10,970 nt of DNA from NCBI GenBank assembly GCA_031266315.1, contig JAISBG010000130.1:1-10970 (forward strand). Reading direction: 5' to 3'. Within the stretch, counting starts at the first letter, position 1, and the number at the start of each line of letters is the position of its first letter. This document shows, one piece after another, positions 1 through 6,941 of the stretch. The notes under the pieces were generated by a model. It saw only the letters and a list, made by a program, of their open reading frames with translations, ran no database searches and was not told the DNA's origin. The position numbers and the translations under genes are program-made. The stretch comes from Planctomycetaceae bacterium. Lineage in GTDB: Bacteria > Planctomycetota > Planctomycetia > Pirellulales > Thermoguttaceae.

Positions 1-2
1 AA

Positions 3-677
3 GAAAAACCGAATCCTTGGGCTTTCGAACCGAATCCTGATTTACCGAATGTTTTGATTCTCGGTGATTCGATTTCAGAAGGATATACGTTACCGGTTCG
101 AAAATTGCTTCATGGAAAAGCCAACGTTTATCGCCCCATGAACGCGAAAAATACGGCACCGGAAAATTGTGGTAATACCAAAATGGGATTGCGACATCTT
201 GACCGCTGGATTGATACAAAACAAATCGGCGGTAAAAAATGGGATGTGATTCATTTTAATTGGGGACTTTGGGATATTAATCGCCGAATTCCACATAATC
301 AAGACAATACCGGTATTCGTGACAAAATCAATGGAACAATCTCTTTCACCGAAAAAGAGTATGCCGAAAATCTTGAAAAAATTGTCGAAAAACTGAAAAC
401 GACAGGAGCCAAGTTGATCTGGGGGAATACCTCGTTTGTTCCCGAAGGAGAAGAAGGGCGGGTTTTAGGCGATGAAATTAAGTATAACGCCGTTGCCGCG
501 GAAGTTATGAAAAATCATCATATTCCGATTGATGATATTCACGGATTGACAAGCCGGTTTGAACCGTCGTTCTTTCGTGCACCGGGAGATGTTCATTACA
601 AAAATACCGGTTCGCAAAAAATCGCTGAACTGGTTACTGAACAAATCAAGAAAGTTTTAGCAGAAAAATCACCATAA
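3..677 (+). CDS. SGNH/GDSL-family hydrolase, 5' end cut by the window edge
   Basis: This is a secreted- or cytoplasmic-type SGNH hydrolase, the esterase/lipase fold that often deacetylates carbohydrates. The open frame runs back to the left edge without a stop (EKPNPWAFEPNPDLPNVLIL precedes the GDS motif), so the start lies outside the window and the TTG at 54 is not the true start. Block I is ILGDSISEGY, with the nucleophilic Ser codon at 69-71. A block III-like stretch is IWGNTSFVP, and block V is GDVHY, with Asp at 588-590 and His at 594-596 completing the triad. About 224 residues are visible, near the usual 200-250 for the fold. It is the only plus-strand gene and converges on the di-haem protein gene, with an inverted-repeat element between them. 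The substrate cannot be told; acyl- or acetyl-ester cleavage is the family-level expectation. Confidence 0.85.
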   Translation, partial: EKPNPWAFEPNPDLPNVLILGDSISEGYTLPVRKLLHGKANVYRPMNAKNTAPENCGNTKMGLRHLDRWIDTKQIGGKKWDVIHFNWGLWDINRRIPHNQDNTGIRDKINGTISFTEKEYAENLEKIVEKLKTTGAKLIWGNTSFVPEGEEGRVLGDEIKYNAVAAEVMKNHHIPIDDIHGLTSRFEPSFFRAPGDVHYKNTGSQKIAELVTEQIKKVLAEKSP

Positions 678-684
678 TTTTTCG

Positions 685-910
685 TAATTATTCAGTGGAA
701 TTTTCGTTAAAGGTAAGCAATCATCAAGTGGACAACCACAAGGTAGGCGACCTTTTGCTAAAAGGTCGCGTCGGCGTACTCGCCGACTGTGAACCCGATT
801 AACAACGGCAATTTGTGTTGCCTTCCGTTTTGGAATCAATAACAAGTCAACCGGCGCGACCTTTCAGCGAAGGGATCGCCCACCTTTAAAAAAATTCCAC
901 CGAATAATTA
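685..910. repeat. MITE-like element with 20-bp terminal inverted repeats and internal hairpins
   Basis: The left end taattattcagtggaatttt (685-704) is matched by the reverse complement of 891-910 with one mismatch. Similarity continues inward for roughly ten more bases (ttaaaggt..gc.atc) after a one-base gap. Inside are a perfect 10-bp stem with a 3-nt loop (747-756 with 760-769), directly followed by a 7-bp stem with a TACT loop (770-776 with 781-787). A third, imperfect stem lies at 856-879. There is no coding capacity, so it would be non-autonomous. It fills the gap between two convergent genes and ends 10 bp from the stop of the di-haem protein gene, so it may also act as a two-way terminator. 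I see no clear target-site duplication. A related composite copy lies at 8870-9156. Confidence 0.7.
747..787. terminator. Tandem hairpins between convergent genes, possible bidirectional terminator
   Basis: Two adjacent perfect stem-loops occur here: gcgacctttt/aaaaggtcgc with loop gct, then gtcggcg/cgccgac with loop TACT. They lie about 70 nt past the stop of the SGNH hydrolase gene and, on the other strand, about 130 nt past the stop of the di-haem gene. There is no long U tract, so classical Rho-independent termination is uncertain. The hairpins belong to the repeat element at 685-910, and the same pair recurs near 8947-8962 and 9112-9150. Confidence 0.35.
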
Positions 911-920
911 CAATTATCTT

Positions 921-3653
921 TTATTCTAGAGCCGGAGCGGTAATTCGTTCACCGCGTTGTTGTAACGCCTGATCTTTTGGTTCAAAAGTTCCATAAAAAA
1001 GCGCATTGGCATCCATCCATGTATTGAGGCGGTTCCAATCGTCTTCGGAAAGTTGTACGTTATAATGACCGTTGTCGAGCAATTTGGTCAACGAACTTCC
1101 GCGTGCACCGAATTGATTAGGTTCTGTTGCCGGTTCGTAATTACCGTACGACATTCCCCACGCCGTATAAGCAACCCGATTTATCAGAGCATTATAGGAA
1201 CGGCTGAAATGTCTTTCCGGTTCACCGGTCAAAATAATGTTACCGTGTTCTTTTTCCGTTTTTCCGGTGTTGTGGCAAGAAACACAATGCCGGTTCAAAA
1301 CCGGTTGAACAAGAATTGGGTACGAAAATGGTCGGCTGCCGTCCGGTCCCGGAACAATTGTTGAAGGCAAACGTTTCATCGCTAAACTTACCGTATTGGG
1401 CGTCAGAGTTTGCATTCGGTTTTCGTGACAACCAATACAACTTGTTTTTTCACCCGGTTGGAGATAGGTGAGGCTTCGCATTGTTTGAACGGCTCGCCCT
1501 TTTGAATCCAACGCCTGAAACAGTAACGGTATTTTTGCCGGAACTTCAAAATAAGCACTGCCGTCTTCCTCCACCGGAATTGTCCCCAGAACTTGTTTGC
1601 CGGGTGAAGCGTTTGCCGCTCCAACCATAGGGTTGTTGGCATTGGGTGTTGTTTTCGGTAACACTTGAACCAGACGAAGAGCCGTAATTTTATTTTCATC
1701 ACCTTCAGGAAATTTCAACCAACTTTCATAAACGTTTTGCAAATAAAACGTTCCGGTTGCTTCGGATTCGTTGGTTCCGCTGTTCAACACAGGCGGTGCG
1801 GGGCGGGCGGCTAATGGTTTTGCCCAAACACTCGAAATATTCGGGTCACGATAAATCAGTTCTTTATTGCCGAAAGCGTCCGCAAAATAAATTCCGAACA
1901 TATTGGGAATATTCGGTCCCGGCTCACCGCGTAACTGATCGAAAGAATAGGAAACAATAAAATACGTTTCAGAAAGCGGCAACGGCGATTTGTAACAATG
2001 TCCCGGAAAACGGCGTTCTTGTTCGGTTGGTTCAAGAACGCGGTTGCCCGGTCGATCGGAACGGTTGAGAGCATCCCAGTACGCGCGAACCGGTGAATCA
2101 AAACCGCTCGCTTCCGGTAACGCAATTCCGTGTGCCAGAACCGCTTCACATTCAGGAAAACGAGCGTCCGGCGTTAAACGTGTAATCGGTTCATTGCCGT
2201 CAACACCGCGACTCGGATCAATAAGAATCACCGAACCCGCCGTCATTCCATGATGCGGAGCGGCAGTTGCCATCGTTTTGTCGCTGTTTGGTATCGGTCT
2301 TGCTTCCCAAGTTCCACAGGGAACGAATGTATTATTTCCGTAATAAATACGAACATTGGTTCCGTCTTGCCGAACCGTCCAAAGTTGTTGATAAAAAACA
2401 GCATCACGATCAACATAATCCCACCGTGTATAAAGAACACGTCCATCGTTCAATATCACCGGATCCCATTCGTTGGTTTCGTGGAACGAAATTGTTTGTG
2501 GTTTATTGTTATCGTTATTATTGTTATTATTCAGGTCAAGCGTTGTCAATGTATAAACGTTACATGGACCTGACCCGCAACGGTGGAATCCGCCGCGCCG
2601 GGTTGAAACGAAAATCAGTTTGCCGTCCGGCAACGGAGTAGGATTGAAATCATCGTATTGTCCTTCCGTTAATTGCCGGAGACCGCTGCCGTCGGTGTTC
2701 ATTTCGTACAGATGATAGTGTCTGTTCATCGTCTCAGGATCACGCCATTGTTTCGGCGATGTTGCGGCTTCACAAAACGCAAAATATATTTTTCCTCCGT
2801 CGTAACGAATTTCAGGCTGCATAAAATTTCCGTGCGGAAATTTACCGTCGGTTAATGAACGAACCCGCATGGAATGACCGGGACTTTCGAGTACAAAAAG
2901 TCCGCCGCCGGGACGTGCCGCGTAACCATAAACTTGTGTCAATTGATGACTCATTGCGGAAGGAACATGTTTCGCGAACAATAATTGACCCGTATTGAAA
3001 AGCGGATTGGACAACACCATTTCACGCCGCAACCGATGAAGTAAAAGCCAATGATTTTCATCAAATGTTGTTTCGTTTTTCAATATTTGAAAACGTTTCA
3101 ACAATATATCGGTAACAACATTGTGTGAAGTCAAATCATTGAGAAGAGATTCGATTTGAGGAATGATCCGTTCAATGGCTTCCTTGAATGTTCGCGATTC
3201 CAACGGTGTCCCGATACCGTCCTGCATTTTCCAATCGTGTTCGATTAAAGCTGTTTCGAGTGCCGGATGCAAGTTCGGCGAACATTCGGTCGGTTCAAAA
3301 TTCAAAGAGCGGCGTTGCGGGTCAAGCGGCAACGTTGTTTTCGTGTCAATTATTTTCTGTTCGCCGGACGCTTCCCATTCCAACAACACGGTTTCAGTGT
3401 TACGAATTTTGATGCGGTCATTCGGATTCAAAACGGCAGTAATCCGGTAATGCGGTTCAGGAAGAGCATGACCAAGAAGTAACAATTGTGTTTCACCGCT
3501 GTGGTAAAACCATGTTCCGGTTGCGGAACCATGAGACGGCGCAACAATCTTTCCGTTAATCTCAACAACAGATACGGCTGTTTCTTCCGCTTTTGATGTT
3601 GAGAAAACCATAAATAAAATAAATAATACAACAAAAATATTTTTGAAGTTCAT
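921..3653 (-). CDS. Secreted di-haem protein with TolB-like propeller, hydrazine-synthase-alpha-like
   Basis: The product is 910 residues. A Sec signal peptide is evident at residues 1-22 (MNFKNIFVVLFILFMVFSTS, then KA). WD40/PD40-type propeller repeats follow (GGKIYFAFCE; GLRQLTEGQYDDFNPTPLPDGKLIFVSTRR around residues 300-355). The C-terminal region carries two c-type haem sites, C739-I-G-C-H743 and C790-V-S-C-H794, and ends near a WMDANALFYGTF segment. This order matches the family annotated with the hydrazine synthase alpha middle domain, which is widespread in non-anammox planctomycetes. The biochemical role is therefore unknown, perhaps extracytoplasmic electron transfer or sugar-related redox. 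The start at 3653 is chosen over an in-frame upstream start at 3722 because it has GAGG at 3660-3663, six bases away, and directly begins the signal peptide. An AAT-type repeat encodes an Asn run at 2505-2531. It lies 50 nt downstream of the toxin gene on the same strand. Confidence 0.8.
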   Translation of the reverse strand: MNFKNIFVVLFILFMVFSTSKAEETAVSVVEINGKIVAPSHGSATGTWFYHSGETQLLLLGHALPEPHYRITAVLNPNDRIKIRNTETVLLEWEASGEQKIIDTKTTLPLDPQRRSLNFEPTECSPNLHPALETALIEHDWKMQDGIGTPLESRTFKEAIERIIPQIESLLNDLTSHNVVTDILLKRFQILKNETTFDENHWLLLHRLRREMVLSNPLFNTGQLLFAKHVPSAMSHQLTQVYGYAARPGGGLFVLESPGHSMRVRSLTDGKFPHGNFMQPEIRYDGGKIYFAFCEAATSPKQWRDPETMNRHYHLYEMNTDGSGLRQLTEGQYDDFNPTPLPDGKLIFVSTRRGGFHRCGSGPCNVYTLTTLDLNNNNNNDNNKPQTISFHETNEWDPVILNDGRVLYTRWDYVDRDAVFYQQLWTVRQDGTNVRIYYGNNTFVPCGTWEARPIPNSDKTMATAAPHHGMTAGSVILIDPSRGVDGNEPITRLTPDARFPECEAVLAHGIALPEASGFDSPVRAYWDALNRSDRPGNRVLEPTEQERRFPGHCYKSPLPLSETYFIVSYSFDQLRGEPGPNIPNMFGIYFADAFGNKELIYRDPNISSVWAKPLAARPAPPVLNSGTNESEATGTFYLQNVYESWLKFPEGDENKITALRLVQVLPKTTPNANNPMVGAANASPGKQVLGTIPVEEDGSAYFEVPAKIPLLFQALDSKGRAVQTMRSLTYLQPGEKTSCIGCHENRMQTLTPNTVSLAMKRLPSTIVPGPDGSRPFSYPILVQPVLNRHCVSCHNTGKTEKEHGNIILTGEPERHFSRSYNALINRVAYTAWGMSYGNYEPATEPNQFGARGSSLTKLLDNGHYNVQLSEDDWNRLNTWMDANALFYGTFEPKDQALQQRGERITAPALE

Positions 3654-3703
3654 CAGGTACCTCGAAAAAGTTAAAAGTTGACAATTGTTCCGAAAATAAG
3701 AAA

Positions 3704-4018
3704 TCAGTGAAATAAATCCCACTTTAATAATCTTGCAGCGTGAATAACACCAAGAACCCGAACTTCCCGATCATTATTAAACCATTGATAGATGATTCGA
3801 TAACTATACACACGAACTTCTCGAATGGTTTGATCTTCTAACTCTGGAACAACCGCTCCGGCTTCTGGAAATTTTTCAAGCCGTTTTGTTGTATCAAAAA
3901 TCAATTTGACGATACGATGTGCTTGGTTTGAAGATTCCTGTGCAATATACTCTGCAATCTGATTGACCTGTTTTATTGTCTGGTCAGTCCAAATAACTTT
4001 AACGCTTATTTCAACCAT
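3704..4018 (-). CDS. RelE/ParE-family toxin of a type II toxin-antitoxin pair
   Basis: The 104-residue protein has the ParE/RelE-fold pattern: an N-terminal beta strand (VKVIWTDQTIKQV), two helices (IAEYIAQESSNQAHRIV; LEKFPEAGAVVPEL), and the C-terminal strands IREVRVYSYRIIYQW and REVRVLGVIHAARLL. Family members inhibit DNA gyrase (ParE) or cut ribosome-bound mRNA (RelE). The sequence looks closer to ParE, with YRIIY and the IHAAR motif conserved, but the target cannot be assigned. Its ATG lies inside the end of the antitoxin gene with a 13-nt overlap (4006-4018), so translation is probably coupled. Length is normal and the frame is intact. Confidence 0.85.
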   Translation of the reverse strand: MVEISVKVIWTDQTIKQVNQIAEYIAQESSNQAHRIVKLIFDTTKRLEKFPEAGAVVPELEDQTIREVRVYSYRIIYQWFNNDREVRVLGVIHAARLLKWDLFH

Positions 4019-4188
4019 TGTTCCAATTTTTTCTCGACTTGATCCAATGTGAATGTTTGACCGTTTTGAACCTGCTTTTGTCCTTCTGCAACAATATTTT
4101 GAACATACTGCCGATATTGTATATCGTTCTCATTTTCTTTGTCGGGAAAATCTGTTACTAATTTTGTTGATCGTGTTTGTGTACTCAT
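4006..4188 (-). CDS. Antitoxin partner of the RelE/ParE toxin
   Basis: This is a small 60-residue protein starting MSTQTRSTKLVTDFPDKE and ending LDQVEKKLEQWLK. The C-terminal pattern, an amphipathic helix followed by a (F/T)xxDxVxxxLxxWL segment, is usual for antitoxins that wrap around ParE/RelE toxins. The N-terminal DNA-binding type (RHH, Phd or other) is not obvious. The start at 4188 is preferred to an in-frame start at 4230 because AAAGGA lies eight bases upstream (4197-4202). It precedes and overlaps the toxin gene, the standard antitoxin-first order, so autoregulation of the shared promoter is expected from the family. Confidence 0.75.
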   Translation of the reverse strand: MSTQTRSTKLVTDFPDKENENDIQYRQYVQNIVAEGQKQVQNGQTFTLDQVEKKLEQWLK

Positions 4189-4207
4189 CACTTGAATCCT
4201 TTCCTGT

Positions 4208-4213
4208 ATTATA
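4208..4213 (-). promoter_or_regulatory. Possible -10 box for the toxin-antitoxin operon
   Basis: A perfect TATAAT is read on the minus strand, ending 19 bases before the antitoxin ATG at 4188. No good -35 box stands at 16-18 bp spacing (the best near match, TTGATA at 4225-4230, is only 11 bp away). The region is AT-rich, so the match could be chance. Confidence 0.3.
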
Positions 4214-4230
4214 AAAAAATGAACTATCAA

Positions 4231-4341
4231 TTGGAAAAATCATAATAATAAAATTATAATTAATTTTCACAATAATATCAAGAGGACATCAACTGGAAAT
4301 TCCGGCGATATTCTGCCCAAATTTCCGGTCTTCTTTTCCGG
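4231..4341. other. Intergenic gap between the esterase stop and the toxin-antitoxin promoter
   Basis: About 110 bp, AT-rich, with no gene. It contains a 7-bp AT-only inverted repeat (4250-4256 with 4261-4267, loop taat) and a duplicated ttccggtc (4323-4330 and 4336-4343) touching the esterase stop codon. No convincing GC-rich terminator stem is seen. Confidence 0.5.
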
Positions 4342-6342
4342 TCATTTTGGATTTTTACCGGATTCAATTGTCAATATAATGACACTGATGGTGTGCGGTG
4401 CATCATGTTTTGTATTGACCATTCCGGGACCGGTTGAATCAGAATTGGCGATATACAATTTGTTACCGACAACCATTGGTTCGCAGGGCGAGTCGAGCAA
4501 TCCGTCCGCTCCGTTGGTATCGCCGTTTGCCCAAATCGTTTCAAAAACAACATCCTTACCGGGTTCCCAACGTGAAATAGCATGAACCGCATTAAGTTGA
4601 GAATCGGCAATATAACTCCGTCCAGTTCGTTGGTCATAAAATATTCCGTCACAACAACTAATTTCGTTACTCTGGAAAATTTTACGGCAGGCTGATTTGT
4701 TCTCCGAATCAAAAGTTAAGGCGTAAACGGAACCGTCGCCAAAGTTACAAAAATAGACAACACCGTTTTCATCAACCGTCAACCCGTCCGCACCGCCGGG
4801 AATATTCCACGATGTTTTTTTGACTTCTTCAATGACAATCAAATGCGGGTCGGTACCATTTGGTTTGAGTTGGATTGTTGGATTTCCGTTTTTTCCGGCG
4901 TTTAGTGCTTCGTCATTCGTGAACATCCAAACTCCGCCGGTTCCGTATTTACCCGGAAGTTCAAGGTATGTATCGGTAATTAACATTTTGTCTTCGAGCC
5001 AGAGAACCGCGTTTGAAACTTTTGTTCCTGTTGCAACAATTTGTACTTCACCGGTTGGCTTGCCGTCTTTCATGATTACACGAAGAACCCGTGACTTGTG
5101 TTCTTTGCTGTGAAACCATTGTGTATCACAAACGTACAAATGACCATCAGGTCCAAACGCCAATCCCATCGGTCCCGTTTGACCGGTGTCTTCAAGTATC
5201 GGATATTCGAGAACCACTTCAAACGCGGCAGTTTCAGGGTCAATCCGAACAAGATAACCGCCTTCGTGATGTCCTTTTTTTAGATTTTTGTCCATGTTAT
5301 TAAAATTCGGAAAGTTGACAAAAATCTTTTTTGTTTTCGGACAATAAGTCATTCCGTCGGGATTATGCAAATGTTCCGGTAACGAAATAAATAATTTCGG
5401 ACGATTTTGTTCCGGGTAACGCCGTTCAGGAACCGGTTTTAAGTAACGGTCAAAAAATTGCATCATGGTTGCCAATGTTTGCGGCGCAACAAAAAGTGTA
5501 CCATCATGTTCGGTGTCTTTGAGCGGATAAAGAATATTCGCAACACCGGCGTCGTCAAGGGATTTTTTCAAACGTTCCGCGTGAACAAACCGATTGACCG
5601 GATCAGCGGTTCCGTGAATAATCAGAAACGGAGGATCATCTTTTGTTACATAAGTAGTTGCACTGGCGCGGAGTGCTTCGTTTTTTGCTTCAGGAATTGG
5701 TTTGCCGATAAATTGTTCAATTTCTTTGATCCAGGGAATATTTTTGTAATTCGGATCATTCACCGTCAACATCAAATCGCTGGAACCACAAACATCACAA
5801 ACAACTTGCGGACGGCTGGATTGGTTGAGATGTTCTCCGACATCAAATTCCTTGACATCGGAAGTGGTGCCGACCAACGCGGCAAGATGACCGCCGGCGG
5901 AACCGCCCCAAACTCCGACATGTTCCGAATCAATATTGTACGTTTTTGCGTTGGCGCGTAACCAACGGATTGCCGATTTACAATCTTCGAGTTGCATTGG
6001 AAACGGTGCGGTGCCGGTCAACCGGTAATTTATCGAAGCAAGAATGTAATCACCTTTTTCCAAAACAGTTTTTGAAAGACCGTCAAGCATATAATGGTTC
6101 ATATCTTTTGCCCCAAACGCCCACGCGCCGCCGTGAATCACAACAATGACCGGATAAGGCTTTGTTGTGTTTTCGTAACCGTTGGGAAGATAAAGGTCAA
6201 GTTGTTGACGTTCCCCGCCGCCGGTAACATACGGAATATTTTTCTTAACGATAACATTTTTCGGAACAGTTACCGCGAATACAGTTACGGAGATGAATTG
6301 TGGAACAAGTAACAAAAATAAAATAGAAAAAATTGGTTTCAT
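4342..6342 (-). CDS. Secreted alpha/beta-hydrolase esterase fused to SMP-30-like beta-propeller
   Basis: The 666-residue product has a signal peptide (MKPIFSILFLLLVPQFISVT, residues 1-20, continuing to about 23). Residues ~30-300 are an alpha/beta hydrolase of the acetylxylan/feruloyl esterase (BD-FAE) kind. It has the oxyanion HGGAW motif, the nucleophile in GGSAGG at Ser148, the acid in HGTADP at Asp247 and the base in DTEHDG at His279, so the triad is complete. Residues ~315-655 resemble an SMP-30/gluconolactonase/NHL six-bladed propeller (NPDGMTY; GPMGLAFGPDGHLYVCD; GGADGLTVDENGVVYF; NGADGLLDSPCEPMVVGNKLYIANS). The fused pair suggests de-esterification plus lactone or sugar handling outside the cytoplasm, which is inference. 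The start at 6342 best fits the signal peptide; ATG at 6351 is an alternative. Neither has a clear Shine-Dalgarno. It lies 22 nt after the lipoprotein stop, so operonic coupling is likely. Confidence 0.85.
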   Translation of the reverse strand: MKPIFSILFLLLVPQFISVTVFAVTVPKNVIVKKNIPYVTGGGERQQLDLYLPNGYENTTKPYPVIVVIHGGAWAFGAKDMNHYMLDGLSKTVLEKGDYILASINYRLTGTAPFPMQLEDCKSAIRWLRANAKTYNIDSEHVGVWGGSAGGHLAALVGTTSDVKEFDVGEHLNQSSRPQVVCDVCGSSDLMLTVNDPNYKNIPWIKEIEQFIGKPIPEAKNEALRASATTYVTKDDPPFLIIHGTADPVNRFVHAERLKKSLDDAGVANILYPLKDTEHDGTLFVAPQTLATMMQFFDRYLKPVPERRYPEQNRPKLFISLPEHLHNPDGMTYCPKTKKIFVNFPNFNNMDKNLKKGHHEGGYLVRIDPETAAFEVVLEYPILEDTGQTGPMGLAFGPDGHLYVCDTQWFHSKEHKSRVLRVIMKDGKPTGEVQIVATGTKVSNAVLWLEDKMLITDTYLELPGKYGTGGVWMFTNDEALNAGKNGNPTIQLKPNGTDPHLIVIEEVKKTSWNIPGGADGLTVDENGVVYFCNFGDGSVYALTFDSENKSACRKIFQSNEISCCDGIFYDQRTGRSYIADSQLNAVHAISRWEPGKDVVFETIWANGDTNGADGLLDSPCEPMVVGNKLYIANSDSTGPGMVNTKHDAPHTISVIILTIESGKNPK

Positions 6343-6364
6343 AATTATCATTGTGGGGTTAAGG

Positions 6365-6916
6365 TTATAATTTTTGTCCGCCGATAGACAAAACTTTTTT
6401 TTGCGGCGGATCCATTGGATAATCATTCAATTCGACCTGAAACGTCTGCTCTTTAGTAAGATCGAAAAGAAGAGGAGTATGTGAATTTTGGTTGAGGATT
6501 TCGGGAATGATTTTTGGAAGAGCGGCACGTTTTTGTTCAATATCTTCGTGATATTTTTGTATTCCGGTCATTCCAAGTTTCTCAATTTCTTTGGGAGATT
6601 TTTCTCCTTCTACAACGGATTGTTTTTCGAGTGTTACTTTAAACGTTCTTTCCGGTGCTCCCTGAACAACATAAGTTCCCTGAAAAGTACGCAAAACAGC
6701 AACACCATTAACATCAGTTTTACCGGAAACTGTCCACATTCCGCCGGTCTCTATCGGTGTTAGTGTAACAAACACATCGGCAACCGGTTTAGAATCACGT
6801 AAAACCGTAACACTACAAGGTTTCGTTTTCGGAAAATCAGGAGGAGCATAAGAACATCCTGATAGTCCTATTATTAAAACGATAATAAATCTGTTAAAAA
6901 AATGTAAAATATTCAT
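6365..6916 (-). CDS. Small lipoprotein with carboxypeptidase-regulatory-like (Ig-fold) domain
   Basis: The 183-residue protein has a lipoprotein signal (MNILHFFNRFIIVLIIGLSG, then Cys21), so it should be diacylated at Cys21 and anchored in a membrane. The following SVTVLRDSKPVADVFVTLTP...SGKTDVNGVAVLRTFQGTYVV is the strand pattern of the transthyretin/carboxypeptidase-regulatory Ig-like fold common in planctomycete lipoproteins. The second half is charged and without a recognised domain. The open frame extends further upstream to 7228 but overlaps the pilin-like gene, and that extension shows no domain; the signal peptide decides the start. No strong Shine-Dalgarno is seen. It begins 25 nt after the DUF1559 stop and ends 22 nt before the esterase, in the middle of a likely three-gene operon. 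Confidence 0.8.
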   Translation of the reverse strand: MNILHFFNRFIIVLIIGLSGCSYAPPDFPKTKPCSVTVLRDSKPVADVFVTLTPIETGGMWTVSGKTDVNGVAVLRTFQGTYVVQGAPERTFKVTLEKQSVVEGEKSPKEIEKLGMTGIQKYHEDIEQKRAALPKIIPEILNQNSHTPLLFDLTKEQTFQVELNDYPMDPPQKKVLSIGGQKL

Positions 6917-6941
6917 CGTGATTTTTTGGTAATAGATATTA

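Noticed and set aside
54..56. TTG as the start of the SGNH hydrolase
   Set aside because: The frame is open to the window edge and the upstream residues lead smoothly into the GDS strand, so the start is outside.
921..3653. Calling the di-haem protein a functional hydrazine synthase subunit
   Set aside because: Only domain order and the two haem motifs support similarity; no partner subunits or anammox genes are seen, and the family is broader than anammox.
5458..5961. 167-codon plus-strand open frame inside the esterase gene
   Set aside because: It is fully antisense to a well-supported gene, has no motif or signal, and reads as a shadow frame.
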